In this document: positions 32,130 to 44,100 of the stretch, piece by piece
Layout of the letters: every line of letters starts with the position of its first letter
Numbering within the stretch: the first letter of the stretch is position 1
NCBI GenBank assembly: GCA_951799405.1
Contig: OX637337.1
Location: 16,304,347 to 16,368,346 of the forward strand
Direction: 5' to 3'
Length of the DNA stretch: 64,000 nt
From: Agapetus fuscipes
Taxonomy: Eukaryota; Arthropoda; Insecta; Trichoptera; Glossosomatidae
Notes under the pieces: model-generated
Told to the model about the DNA's origin: nothing
Database searches by the model: none
What the model saw: only the letters and a program-made list of their open reading frames with translations
Made by a program: the position numbers and the translations under genes

Positions 32130-35100
32130 GTGAGATGACTCATAACCATCCTGTCACTTCATCAATAATACCATGAGATTCTTCAGGCATTTAGAAAGCA
32201 TACAAAACGACTTACAAAAAAAAAACGCTCTCCACAGCCCTCAGCTTGTGTGGCAAGGCATTTCACAACATGCAATATTGTTATTGACTGATATATATAC
32301 CTACCTACCTATTTGAGGATGATTTCTTTAAGTAATCTTAAACATGATAAAAGAGCGCCGTTCTTGTGTGTGTCAAACCGCAAGGACCCTCCTTATCGAG
32401 GATGGGATATTTTATAGAGGTGTGCTTTTCGTGCTCCCTTAAAAATGCCACAGATTCTGAATCCCTCCCTCCAGGTGGCAGATTGTTCCACGCTATCAGT
32501 CCCGCAATCTCCAAAATTAGTATGTATTTGACAGCGAGGCTGCGTCAACCTGACTGCACCACTCCCTGCTGACCTCAGTGTCTGCCCCCTCACGTTCATC
32601 TCAACGGGAGAAAACATGTCTGCTAGATATGACGGAGTCATAACGTTTAGGGCAGAGGTGCCCTTACGGTCGATCATGATCGACTGGTCGATTGCGGGAG
32701 GTTTTAAGGTCGATCGCCGAGGATACCTAAAATTTCAGTAATCTATAATAATCTATAATCTAAGTTGCAAAGATATATTCATTTAAAGCTCTCAGATGTA
32801 TGCCCACAAACCAACAAGTGTAGTTCGCGCTTACAAATGCTGAATGTGTACTTACAAATAAAATCCAAACCTCAAATGAACATAAGCCCCACAACTTTTG
32901 CCGACCTTCCCTGAAACAGGGGTGACATTGGCAAAGTGAACCATTTTTTACAGTATGGGTGGTCAGCCTCATACCAACCTATAAGTCAAGGAATATGAAT
33001 AATAAATTACATTTAAATATAAAAAAGAACAAAACCTTACAAAGAAATCTATACAAAAAAAGTCAAAAATTTCCTATGCAAAAAATGTAGCAAATGAATA
33101 CACCAACATTAGAAATCACCATTGCAGATTAGCCGCCACTTCTTCCTGTCCTTGCACACTTCTTTCATTTCATCCAGAGTCATAACCTTTTTCATGCAAG
33201 TCCTCCTTTTATTATGACTCTGGATATCCCATTCATTCGCTATTTCAGAAATTTGATCCATCCATACTTTTCTCGGTCTTCCTCTACCGCGACATCCATC
33301 TATTTTAGCAACATATACTTTCTTCGTCAATCTTTCATCACTCATTCTCTCCATATGCCCGAACCATCTTAACATACTTCTTTTAATCTTCACTTTCACA
33401 CTTTCCCTTACACCACATTCTTCTCTTACAAAATTATTCCTCACTCTGTCACTTCGTTTTTTCCCAATCATACTTCTTAGATAGTCCATTTCTACTGTAT
33501 GGACTTTACTAATTTCCCTTTCACTTACCGTCCAGGCTTCACTTCCATACATCAAGGTTGGCACTAGTATACCACCGTGCACCGCCAATCTAACATTTTT
33601 TGAGAGATTCTGGTTCCTGGCGATGCTAGCGGTAGCACCCAGTACGCACCTGCCTTTCATTATTCTTCTTTCAAATTCACCGGTCATCCTTCCATCTTTT
33701 TCAAACTTACTTCCCAGGTATACAAACTCATTTACGACATCAACATTCATTCCATTAATTTTAAATTCATAATTCATACTTTCATCATCTCTTTCAAAAA
33801 TCAATACTTTCGTCTTACTTGCATTCAACTTCAAATGGTTACCTTTCAAAGCTTCATTCAATCTAGAGAGCATTGTTTGCAATTCTACTGCTGAATCAGA
33901 TACAAGAACTGCATCATCTGCATACAGTAGAACACTCACTTTGCTCTCTCCTATCATCAATCCACAATCATTAAGTCGAGCATCTCTGACACACTTGTCC
34001 ATGACTATGTTAAATAGCCATGGACTCATCACACATCCTTGCCTCACACCCTTATAAACTTCAAACCACTCACTATACTCACCATCAATACGGACACATG
34101 CCTTACTATTTTCATAGTTTGCATGCACCGCACCTAGGAGAGCCCCATTCACTCCGTATGCTTTCAAAACATCCCATAACATACCTCTGTCTACTGAGTC
34201 AAAAGCCTTTTCCAGATCTACAAAGGCCGTGAACAGCTTCCGCCTCACCGACAATTGTTTTTCAACAAGTTGTCGTAGAGTAAAAATCTGATCAACACAG
34301 CCTCTACCGGCCATAAAGCCGGACTGTACATCGGAAATCCTTTCACTAGTAGTCAGAATCACATTTTTTATAATCACCTTACAGAAGACTTTTCCTGGTA
34401 TACTGAGTAGACTGATTGGTCTGAAGTTCTGACAGTCTTTTTTGTCCCCTTTACCTTTGTAAATGGGAACAATGACTGCCTTCCTCCAATCCATCGGTAC
34501 TACTCCTGCATTCACACAGAGCTTACATAATTCGTACATCCAATCTATCACACATTCACCTCCTGCTTTCAACATTTCACCATTTATACCATCAAACCCA
34601 GCAGACTTCCCATTCTTCAGACGTGAAATAGACACTTTCATTTCTTCTTTCATAATATTCAATTCATTCGCTTCATCTATCTGTTCATAAATTCTTCTTT
34701 CACCCTGACCAAAAATTTCTTGAAATGATCAGTGATTTTCTTTCAGTGATCGACATTAAAACTGAATTGACATTTTGCACTCATGTAATTTTACTTAAAT
34801 GCAAATTTTTTTGTAAGTGACCCAAATAAGGCCTACCTTAACTTTGTTATTACATATAACTAGCGGGCTTATAATAATAATGCAATGGTAATTTGAAATA
34901 CTTATACTTATTTATTAAACTTTGTAATAAATTAAATAAAATTGCTTTATAAACAAAAATCACACTTTTGTGAACACAAATAACTAAAATGGCATTTTGG
35001 CCTTATTGGGAACCCTGTGTCTTAATAAGGCCTACATAAAAACAAATAAGCTTTAATTTTTTTAATGAATACAATACGTTGTCAATACTTATATTAAATT

Positions 35101-38100
35101 ATAGAGGACATGTCTGCACATATAATTATCCTATAGAGAAACCACAAAACACCGTGTACAAATAAAAATAAAAATGTTACTTTTTACTCCGCCAAAACCT
35201 TAAGAAATCAAGCGTGCGCTCCGCGTCCTGGATGTTTTGGACTCCAGGATCCAACATGCTCACGCCAGGGACCACTTGTTGTGCTTGTGTGCGTTAATTA
35301 ATGTCCACACACACTTCTACAAACATTGGCGGCTATTTGAAAACTCGAAGCGGGAAATTTCATCAATAGGCCTTATTAGGACATAGGCCTTATTTGGGTC
35401 ACCCCTCTTACATTATGAATTATGAGTTATATTTGTTGGGCTAAACAGTTAAAATGTCCATCTCCTATTTATAAATTTTTGCTAAGTCAATCTCCTCAAG
35501 AAAAAGTATGGGCACCACTGGTTTAGGGCTGTAAATATCATCAAACACACCACCCTCTTAGCAAAATGAAGCCAATTTACTTCTTGACTTGAGATGTTAT
35601 GGATATGGAATTTCAGATATGGATAATGTTATACTTACTTACCTAACATTATTTCGGTTTTGAATACCAATACAGAAATGGAATTCTTTTGTATATACCT
35701 ATTAGTTTTGAATAGTTTCCTTTACGGATATTAGATTTTTAAAGAATTGTGAATGTAAAATAACTACATACATAAATTGCATGACTTCACTTATTTCTAG
35801 GTTATCATTTTGTTTTACAATCACTCATGAGTAATTACTGTAGTTTTTTTTTAAACAATGTCAGAATAAACATAACATCCTTGAAATCTTGTACATTATT
35901 TAATGTTATCCGAAACATATCGATTTCGGTTACGGATACGGATATCCATAACATCTCTGATTTGGACATCCCAAAGATCAGTCTAGTGGCCGCATTCAGA
36001 ACTGACTGAAATCTGTTCAGTTGCTTTTTTTTTTACTTATGTATGGAAGTGAGACGTGAATGATGAATGAAAGCAAACTGTGTTACCTTTAAGGCATCAT
36101 TGTTAACATTTAAGATTTATTTAAAGAACATTTCCACTGAAAGTTTGTGCTTGCACATGTTTTTTTTTTAAATAGATTTGTGAAGAGGAATGCCTGTCAC
36201 CAACCTATTTTTCCTGGCCAGTTGTCTTCATACTAAAGCAGAAGCTTGTGTATATGCAAAGTATGCGAAGGCATCTGTTGAAACTGGGTCGAAGTTATGG
36301 TCAAATGGGCCAGACGTGATTCGAATCAACATTATTCTGTTCTAAATACGCTAGTCAAAATCAGCGACTTTACTCTCTCCGCCATAACACCGACTATGCT
36401 GGATATGTACTTACAAAATAAACCAAACCTCACTGCAACTCCTGTTGTCTATCCCTGAAACCGGGTTGGCATTGGCAAAAGTGAACCAAGGTTTTACAGC
36501 ACGGGGGATCAGCTCATACCAAACTGTTAGTCAAGGAACACTGATATACTTGTAAAATGATACATTTTATTATTTTCAGAGTTTTGATGTCCCAGGTGTT
36601 CCCAGATCCACATTTCTGATGGTCTTCAGTCCTGACGGGTAAGACTTTTTAAATGCAAATATCGATTGATAGCTCGGTTAGTAGAGTGCATGCATTCCAT
36701 GCGGAGAGCTCGTGTTCGAGGGTGTCAGAAATAATTTCCCGTTCCGGTGCTTATTTCATACTGAAAATAAAATACGGGCAAGATTTACTCAGCCTTCACA
36801 AGAAATAAGTACCCTCGTGAGCTGGGAAACCACCACATAAGAAGGCGCAAGGCAAGGCCGCCTTACCTCTAAAAATAAATGGTTTTCACTCACCACATGT
36901 GACCCCCACGGGAAGAATGCCGCAAGAAGTTGCATTGTATGTGTAGCTTGGATTTGTGCATTAAATACAATTCTGTACCTTAGAGCATAAACAACGGTAG
37001 TCACATTTAGTAAAATGTGCAGAAGACGAGTTTTAGTGAAAATGTGAACTTTTTTAAACCATCATAACTTCTAAACTAGACGAGATATTTTTGATCCGTA
37101 AAAACTGTTTATCTTTTTTTATCGTTATTTATTTAAAGTGAAGTAATGTGAACAACGTATGTGGAACTTCCGTGGTTTATGCTCGCACTTTTATGTGCAT
37201 CCCATTTTATTATTACACTTGATATCTCAGTAACTATGAGTCCGAGGACTCCAATTTTTTTACCACTTATAGAACAGCTAATTATAATATTTTCTGCATC
37301 ATTAACTCAAACACGCAAAAAAGTGGACTTCCGTTGTTTATGCTCTAAGGCAGCGGTTCCCGAATTCTTTTGGCTACGGAACCCTTTTTGGCTCACCGTT
37401 TTTGTGCGGAACCCTAGCTAGGCCCTAGAGTCTAGTAGGGCCTAGAGCTCAAGTAAGAAGTAAACTAACTGTAACATTGTTTTTTTTCGTGAGATCACAC
37501 CATACTGAGGCTTTTTGGCTTGGTGTTCGCATCTTGTAAGTATAGTTTGACTTTAAAAGAAAGACTTTTTAAGATAAAAATATTTATTTAGTTATAACAA
37601 AAAGATATTTACTTTATTTAGATGAACTTAATGTGAAGAATGAAATCTTTTCATAGTTTTTGACAAAATAACATTGAATTCAGGTTTTATGTCTGACAAT
37701 TGGATTCGGAGGTCTGGGGCAGCATTCAGCCTACTCCTAAACTTATTTTTCGTGTAGGCGTAAGCTGAAAACCCAGCCTCGCATCTATAAGTTGACACAA
37801 ATGGAAGTAACACCATGATAGCCTTTTCGACGATGCCCGTGTATTCGTTTTCACGTGATCACGTGCAGTCTCACTTATCGTGCTGAATCGACTGACTGGG
37901 TGACTGGTGATTCGCGGGCGGCGCAGGCGGACGCTGTGACCCCCGCCCCCGCCGCCGCAGCTCCCCGTGCGTCCGCCAGACCTTGCTACCCGTCGCCAAC
38001 TCATATTTACACTCGCGAGCGGTACCTACCTACATAGATAGGTACCTAAACTAAACGGACTTTTGGAATACAGTATTTTAAATTAAGATAATAATTAAGT

Positions 38101-41100
38101 TCATTTATAAAATTACCATATCTATATCTCAATATATCAAAGGTACGAGTAAAGCGATTTAAAATAGCTAGAATTAGAAAAAAAACATCAAAATCTTGAA
38201 TATTTTCGCGGAACCCCTGAGAGCCTTCTATGGAACCCCAGGGTTCCGCGGAACACCATTCGGGAACCGCTGCTCTAAGGTACAGAATTTTTCATATTGT
38301 TTGATCTCGCTTTGACCAAGGTCGCATATAACCTCGCTTACAACAGCTCATTCTTCATAACGGCAAGTTAAAATAATTTTGTTGAATGTTTCTCATTCTG
38401 AAGCTTCATCTGCATTTGAAGCTGCTTTATCTCAAATGAAGCAGCAAAATAAAGCAATGCTAGCAGATATTTTCCTAGGAAGGAAATTCCTACTAAAAGA
38501 GCCCTCCTTGATTACATTAATCCGTTGACCAAGAAGGTTCTTCCACCTTTGGAGATTATTTACTTCTCCAGGACAAGAGGGTGCCCCATCCAACATTTGT
38601 CTGGTGAAACGAAAGTCGATGATCAATTAATTCCTGCCAACGCTCAGTCCTTTGACCCTGGAGAGTTTCTTTTTGGGATCTGTTGTTGTGGTCTATTAGA
38701 GCTGGAATGTCTGGGCCCATGTCTGTGATGGGCTTCATCAGGGTGAAGATGATGATGAAACTTTAATCAGGAATATATAAGTTTCATTAACATCATCACC
38801 TTCACGCTGAAGAAGTCCATCACAGGTATTGTCAAAACGTGCGGAAGCTCCAGCTCCGATAGACCACGGCCAAAAATCCCTGAAAGAAACTCTTCAGTGT
38901 CAACTGCTAGTCGTGTAAGCTTAAGACTCCTATTTGAAAAGCTGTGTTTTTCAATGTAACTGAATTGTCTTCCAGGACTAAAGTGGCATCGACGCACGGC
39001 AACCACAACGTGTACGTGAGCGAGCTGTCGAGTGGCAGGCACGTGCAGACGCTGGTGGGGCACCCCCGCACTCCCTGGTGTGTGGCCTTCCACCCCGCCA
39101 GGACACAGCTGCTGGCCAGTGGCTGCCTGGGGGGACAGGTGCGCGTGTGGGATCTCAATGTGAGTACAAAAAATAATAATAATTTATTCATAAAAATGTT
39201 TTACAGAAGATGAACATAGATTAACAAAGATGCACAAACATTATCTATCTCTCTTCTTTTATAGACAAACTGTGATATTGTGTCATGAGTGTCCCAAACC
39301 TGTAATGCGGTGACCCGAACACGTCAAGAGATCCGAAGCATTTTCCGGTAGACACTCATCTTGAACCCTTCGGTTTGACTCTCCAGTGCCCAAATATCTC
39401 GCTGATTTAATCAAGCCCGTCGCCCTCGGCAAAAAAAGCCTCACACTATGTTCGGCAGAAACCGGAGCCAAGTCACATATTGAAGAGTAAACACAGTGTT
39501 TGGAGAGCGTGCATTTGCAATTGCTGGTCCTCTGGCCTGGAACCGCCTGCCTCATCATGTGAGAGAGCTAGAGGACCATGGAAAGTTCCGAAATGCACTG
39601 AAGACAAGTAAATTTTTGGCATCACATGCACAAGCGCCCTTGGAGTGACTACATCACGAAACAGCGCTATAAAGAAATCACCAACTCATCATCGTCATCA
39701 TCCTGTGTGAGCGTCCGTCCCTTTATACCATACTGAGCAATTGGGAAGACATTGCACTTCATAATGTGCTCACCGAGCTTAAGGTGTGGCCTAAATATTT
39801 GTTTTACTTTGTTTTTAGGGCGGCAGTGAGACGTGGACCACCACAGACAACACGGTGATTGCCTCGCTGGCCTTCCACCCGAGGGACTGTCTCCTGGTGA
39901 TAGCCACCTACAACATGCTGTACTTCTGGGACTGGAGCCAGCCACAACCCTTCATGAAGCTGGAGACTAAGACCAACAGGGAGAAAGTCAGGTGACATAT
40001 TACATATACGACCATCTGTAATCTAAAAGAAAAACTACAAATAAAACAAAGGTCTAACCTGAAAAAACTCAAAATAACATTATAAATATTTAAAAATATA
40101 AATGGTAAAACATTGTTTTAATTCACTTTATTTTATTTGTTTATGCTCGAATATTTTCGCCTAATGAGGCATCTTCAAGAGCAGAATGGTTACAAATATA
40201 TTTTTATAAAATAATTTTCAAAACAATTTTCAAAACAACTTTTTTTCCCAAAACAAAAGCAAAATTCATAGACAAAAATTTTTTTAAACACAAATGTAAG
40301 ATTCAAAAATGCATTATTGTTAGGTATAATGAAATTAAAAATTTGAATACAATAAAAATAAAATATCAAAATAACACTAAAAAATATCAAAATAACATTT
40401 GTTGTGTAATGAAAATCATGAAAGTTAAAGTTGAAAAGTTTATGTACGTGTAATATTAGTTGCAAAGATGTCAGTGGCGTAGCGTGCCATCTCGGCGCCT
40501 GGGGCGGGAGACCCATTTTACCGCCCCCATTCTATAGGTTCTTAATTAAAATTAAATTTCACATGCAATGAAGTACCTTTTATTGAAGTTAAAATAGGAT
40601 GAGCGGTTTTACAAGCGGATTCTACGGGCCTTATGAGCAGCGAAGTCAGAAATAACTTTGTCAAAATCAATATTAGCAGCCAATTCTTGTTCAATCGACA
40701 ATAAAGCCAAGTTTGATAGTCTAGCGGAGCTCATAGTAGATCTGAGGTAATTTTTTATTAGCTTCAACTTCGACAAACTTCTCTCACAACTTGCAACACT
40801 AATCGCCAAAGTAAAATATATACGAATCAAGATGACTATATTTGGAACCGAAATTCCGAGATTCAGTTTTTGAATGAACTGGAGGAGCTCCAGTGGTCCT
40901 TTACCACTTATATCTTCCTCTGATTCAGAACAGGCAACAACAACAAACTGCTGAAGACGCTTCCGCTCCATCTGAAACTCGTCCTTGTCGATGTCTTCTA
41001 ATACATGGGAAAGATCACACTCGAACTTGCTGTCCAAAAGTTTCGCTGGCATCAAAAATCCGAACTTGTCCGATATTTCTTGAATTTGCTGGAATCGAGT

Positions 41101-44100
41101 CGTCATTTCTTGAATAATCTTGTTGAATGATGCAATCACCTCTCGACGGATTTCCTGTTCGTGAGACAAAGCTGCATCTTCAGAAGATTCATCGCCATGC
41201 ATGCGTTTTTTCCTGCGAATTCTTCTCGTTTTGAGTTCGATTCCGAGTTTTTCGCAGAGAGTCTTAGCAAAGTCAATTGCTTCTTGCACGAAACGGTCTC
41301 TACTTTCCACTAAGAGGGTTTTCAAAGCGCAAAGTTTCTCAGCACACTTATCCACACTTAGTCCTCGTTGCTGCAGGTAAATCTGTGCGTCATCTACTTC
41401 AGGTAGCACTGCAGCCCAAAAGCCAAGAAAAGTTGCGAAGTTAAATGACTGCATGGCTGTCAGGAGAAGACTGGCTCCCGATCTTGTTTCGGAAGTTTGA
41501 GATGAATCTGTTAATTGTTCCAGTACCTCAAGAACTACCTCAAACTTATTTTTAAGCATCTTGACAGCTATATGTCTAGCGCTCCAGCGCGTTTGAGTGA
41601 CTCGTTTTACGGCTTGACCTGTGACGGCAACCAAAGCGTTCCATCGAACAGTTAATGCGGAAAAAAAGGCAAACAGCTTCTCGAGAGTTCCAAAAAACGT
41701 CACGGAATCCACTGATTCAGAAGCAGCGTGTACCCCAGCCAAGTTTAGTGAGTGGTTTGTGCATGCAACGAATATAGCTTTCGGATTCAGTGCTTTAATC
41801 CGGGCTTGAACTCCATTGTGGATCCCTGACATTGTGGCAGCATTGTCATAAGCCTGCCCTCTCAGATTCTGTATGTCCAGTCCGTCTGATGTTATCTTCG
41901 CGATTATATCGTTGCTGAGATCTTCTGCATTTTTTCCTTTTGGTTCGAAGAAGTCAATGAAAGATTCTACCACGGCGACTTTTTCTCCTTCGATATGTAC
42001 GTATCGCAGAACTTGGCTCATTTGGTCATTGTGGGAGATGTCTGGTGTACCTACTGTCGAAGATTACGCAATAATATTTAGCTTCTTGAATACGACGGAT
42101 GATATTCCTTGACTAATAGGTTGGTATGAGGCTGACCACCCATACTGTAAAAAATGGTTCACTTTGCCAATGTCACCCCTGTTTCAGGGAAGGTCGGCAA
42201 AAGTTGTGGGGCTTATGTTCATTTGAGGTTTGGATTTTATTTGTAAGTACACATTCAGCATTTGTAAGCGCGAACTACACTTGTTGGTTTGTGAGCATAC
42301 ATCTGAGAGCTTTAAATGAATATATCCTTGCAACTTAGATTATAGATTATATGGTGGATCGAACTTGCTGTCCCAGTAAGTTCATAAATTCATTCTGAGT
42401 TTCTGGAGATAGATACGAAACTGAGACTCTTGCTCCCAGCTTTATCTTTGTCAGGTGTTCCATTAGAAGAGGGTCGTATTTAGCTAGGAGGTGCACTAAC
42501 TCCAGAAAGTTCCCGCGATCGCCACTATCATCTCCTCGAATGTCTTCTCGATGTCCTCTGAAGGCCAGATTCTGTTAGGCTAAAGCTGGATAATATTCAG
42601 CAACCTGTACAGTACATCCCTCCACTTCTTCTCCTCACTTTCGAAAACTTCTTGTTGTTTCTGATCGATGGTTGCTTTACAAAGAGTTATAAAGAGCTCT
42701 GTCAGTGATTTCGCAGTTTTTCTTTTAAATAAATATTAAAAAATAGTTGGTGCGCAAAATTTTAGAAAAAAATGGAACATTATAGTGTGTCTGACACATG
42801 TAATGAATGAATCATAGATCAGATCTCAACCCGCTTCACTGGCGACCCGCGCCCCCGCGGGCTGCCGCCCGGGGCGGGCCACCCCCTCCGCCCCACCCAC
42901 GCTACGCCACTGAAAGATGTACAATAAGGCCTCGCCAATCCAGAAAGGTAACACACCCTTGGCAGATTATAATCTAAATAATTGATAATTATTATCAAAG
43001 TGTCCAGATCGTAAGTCTGCAAAATTTGAACAACTGTAAAACTTGAACAAAAGAAAGATTTACACACTGAGAAATCAAAAGTAATAATACTGAATAATAG
43101 AAATAAATGTAGCATTAATGTTCAGGTTTATAATAAGAAATTAGAAATAGTTGAAAGAATTATGTATTTAGGTATTATAATAGATGATAAGTTAAATTTT
43201 AAGTACCATTTTGATCATATAATTAAAAAAGTTAGCAAAAAAATAGGATTATTAAGTAGGATAAAGAAATTTTTAAATACTGAATATAAAATAAAGTTTG
43301 ACGAAAGTTACGTTTGACTTTTTTTTTTTAAATAAAATTTTAGTGAATTAAAACAGTGTATTATTTAATTAATTATAAAATAAATGTTTATAATACTATG
43401 ATTAAGCCTCATTTCTCATATTGCTCAACAATTATGTACATGGCAAATAAAGAATATCTAAATTCATTTCAAAAATTACAAAATAAAGCGATGAGAATGT
43501 TTCAAAATCAGAAGTATGATACTAAAATTTCAGATATGTTGGTTAGCTTAGAGTGGTTGAATGTGGAGGAGTATCTTAAGTTGAATGCATTAATGTTTAT
43601 ATATAGATTAGAAAATAAGTTATTGCCTGTTCATAATTAGAAATAAGGATGTACATAGTAATGATACTAGAAGGAAAAATGATTTAAGAAAGTTAAAAGT
43701 AAGAACAGTGAAATATGACAGAGGAGTTGTGCACAGAGGATTTGATGAATATAATAAAGTACCAGAGGAAATCAAGCAAACTAGTGACGTAATCAAATTT
43801 AAGGAGAAAGCTGTAAGGTTCCTACTTGCACAGCGCCTCTGACATAACTGTTTTTGTTTTGACTTGATATGTAATTGTTTAAATTAGCATTATTTTGCTA
43901 CAGTACAAAAAAAAGTATGCATGTACTTCTTCATCATCATCAATGGCACAACAACCCGGGGTGGGTCCTGTACCCAGAGTAAAAAATATGTACATTTCAC
44001 CTCAATTACTTAAATCAAAAATTTATCAAATATACGATGGCACTCCTAGAGAGTGATTAAGTTTTCATACATTTTTTATTTACCCAATCAAGGTGAGTTT

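Larger units (their letters stand above)
32653..35520. mobile_element. hAT element, non-autonomous, holding a LINE and a MITE
   Basis: The ends CAGAGGTGCCC and GGGCACCACTG are inverted, and GTTTAGGG is duplicated exactly at 32645-32652 and 35521-35528. Without the nested RTE LINE and foldback MITE only about 280 bp of its own sequence remain, so it was a MITE-sized element. Confidence 0.88.
32398..36012 (-). pseudogene. L2/CR1-like LINE ORF2 end, split by two hAT elements
   Basis: Three minus-strand pieces are collinear: 36012-35961 ([15 protein letters not shown]), 35587-35521 ([17 protein letters not shown]) and 32652-32398 ([14 protein letters not shown], then LRSAGSGAV and, after a frameshift, SNNLPPGG). 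These are consecutive parts of the C-terminal region of L2/CR1-type ORF2. The gaps are exactly the two transposons described below. Confidence 0.75.
40472..42912 (-). mobile_element. hAT element with ZMYM1-like transposase
   Basis: Perfect 15 bp inverted ends (CAGTGGCGTAGCGTG) and an exact 8 bp duplication AAAGATGT (40464-40471, 42913-42920). The GC-rich ends contrast with the AT-rich intron. It contains one transposase pseudogene, split by a family A repeat. Confidence 0.93.
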
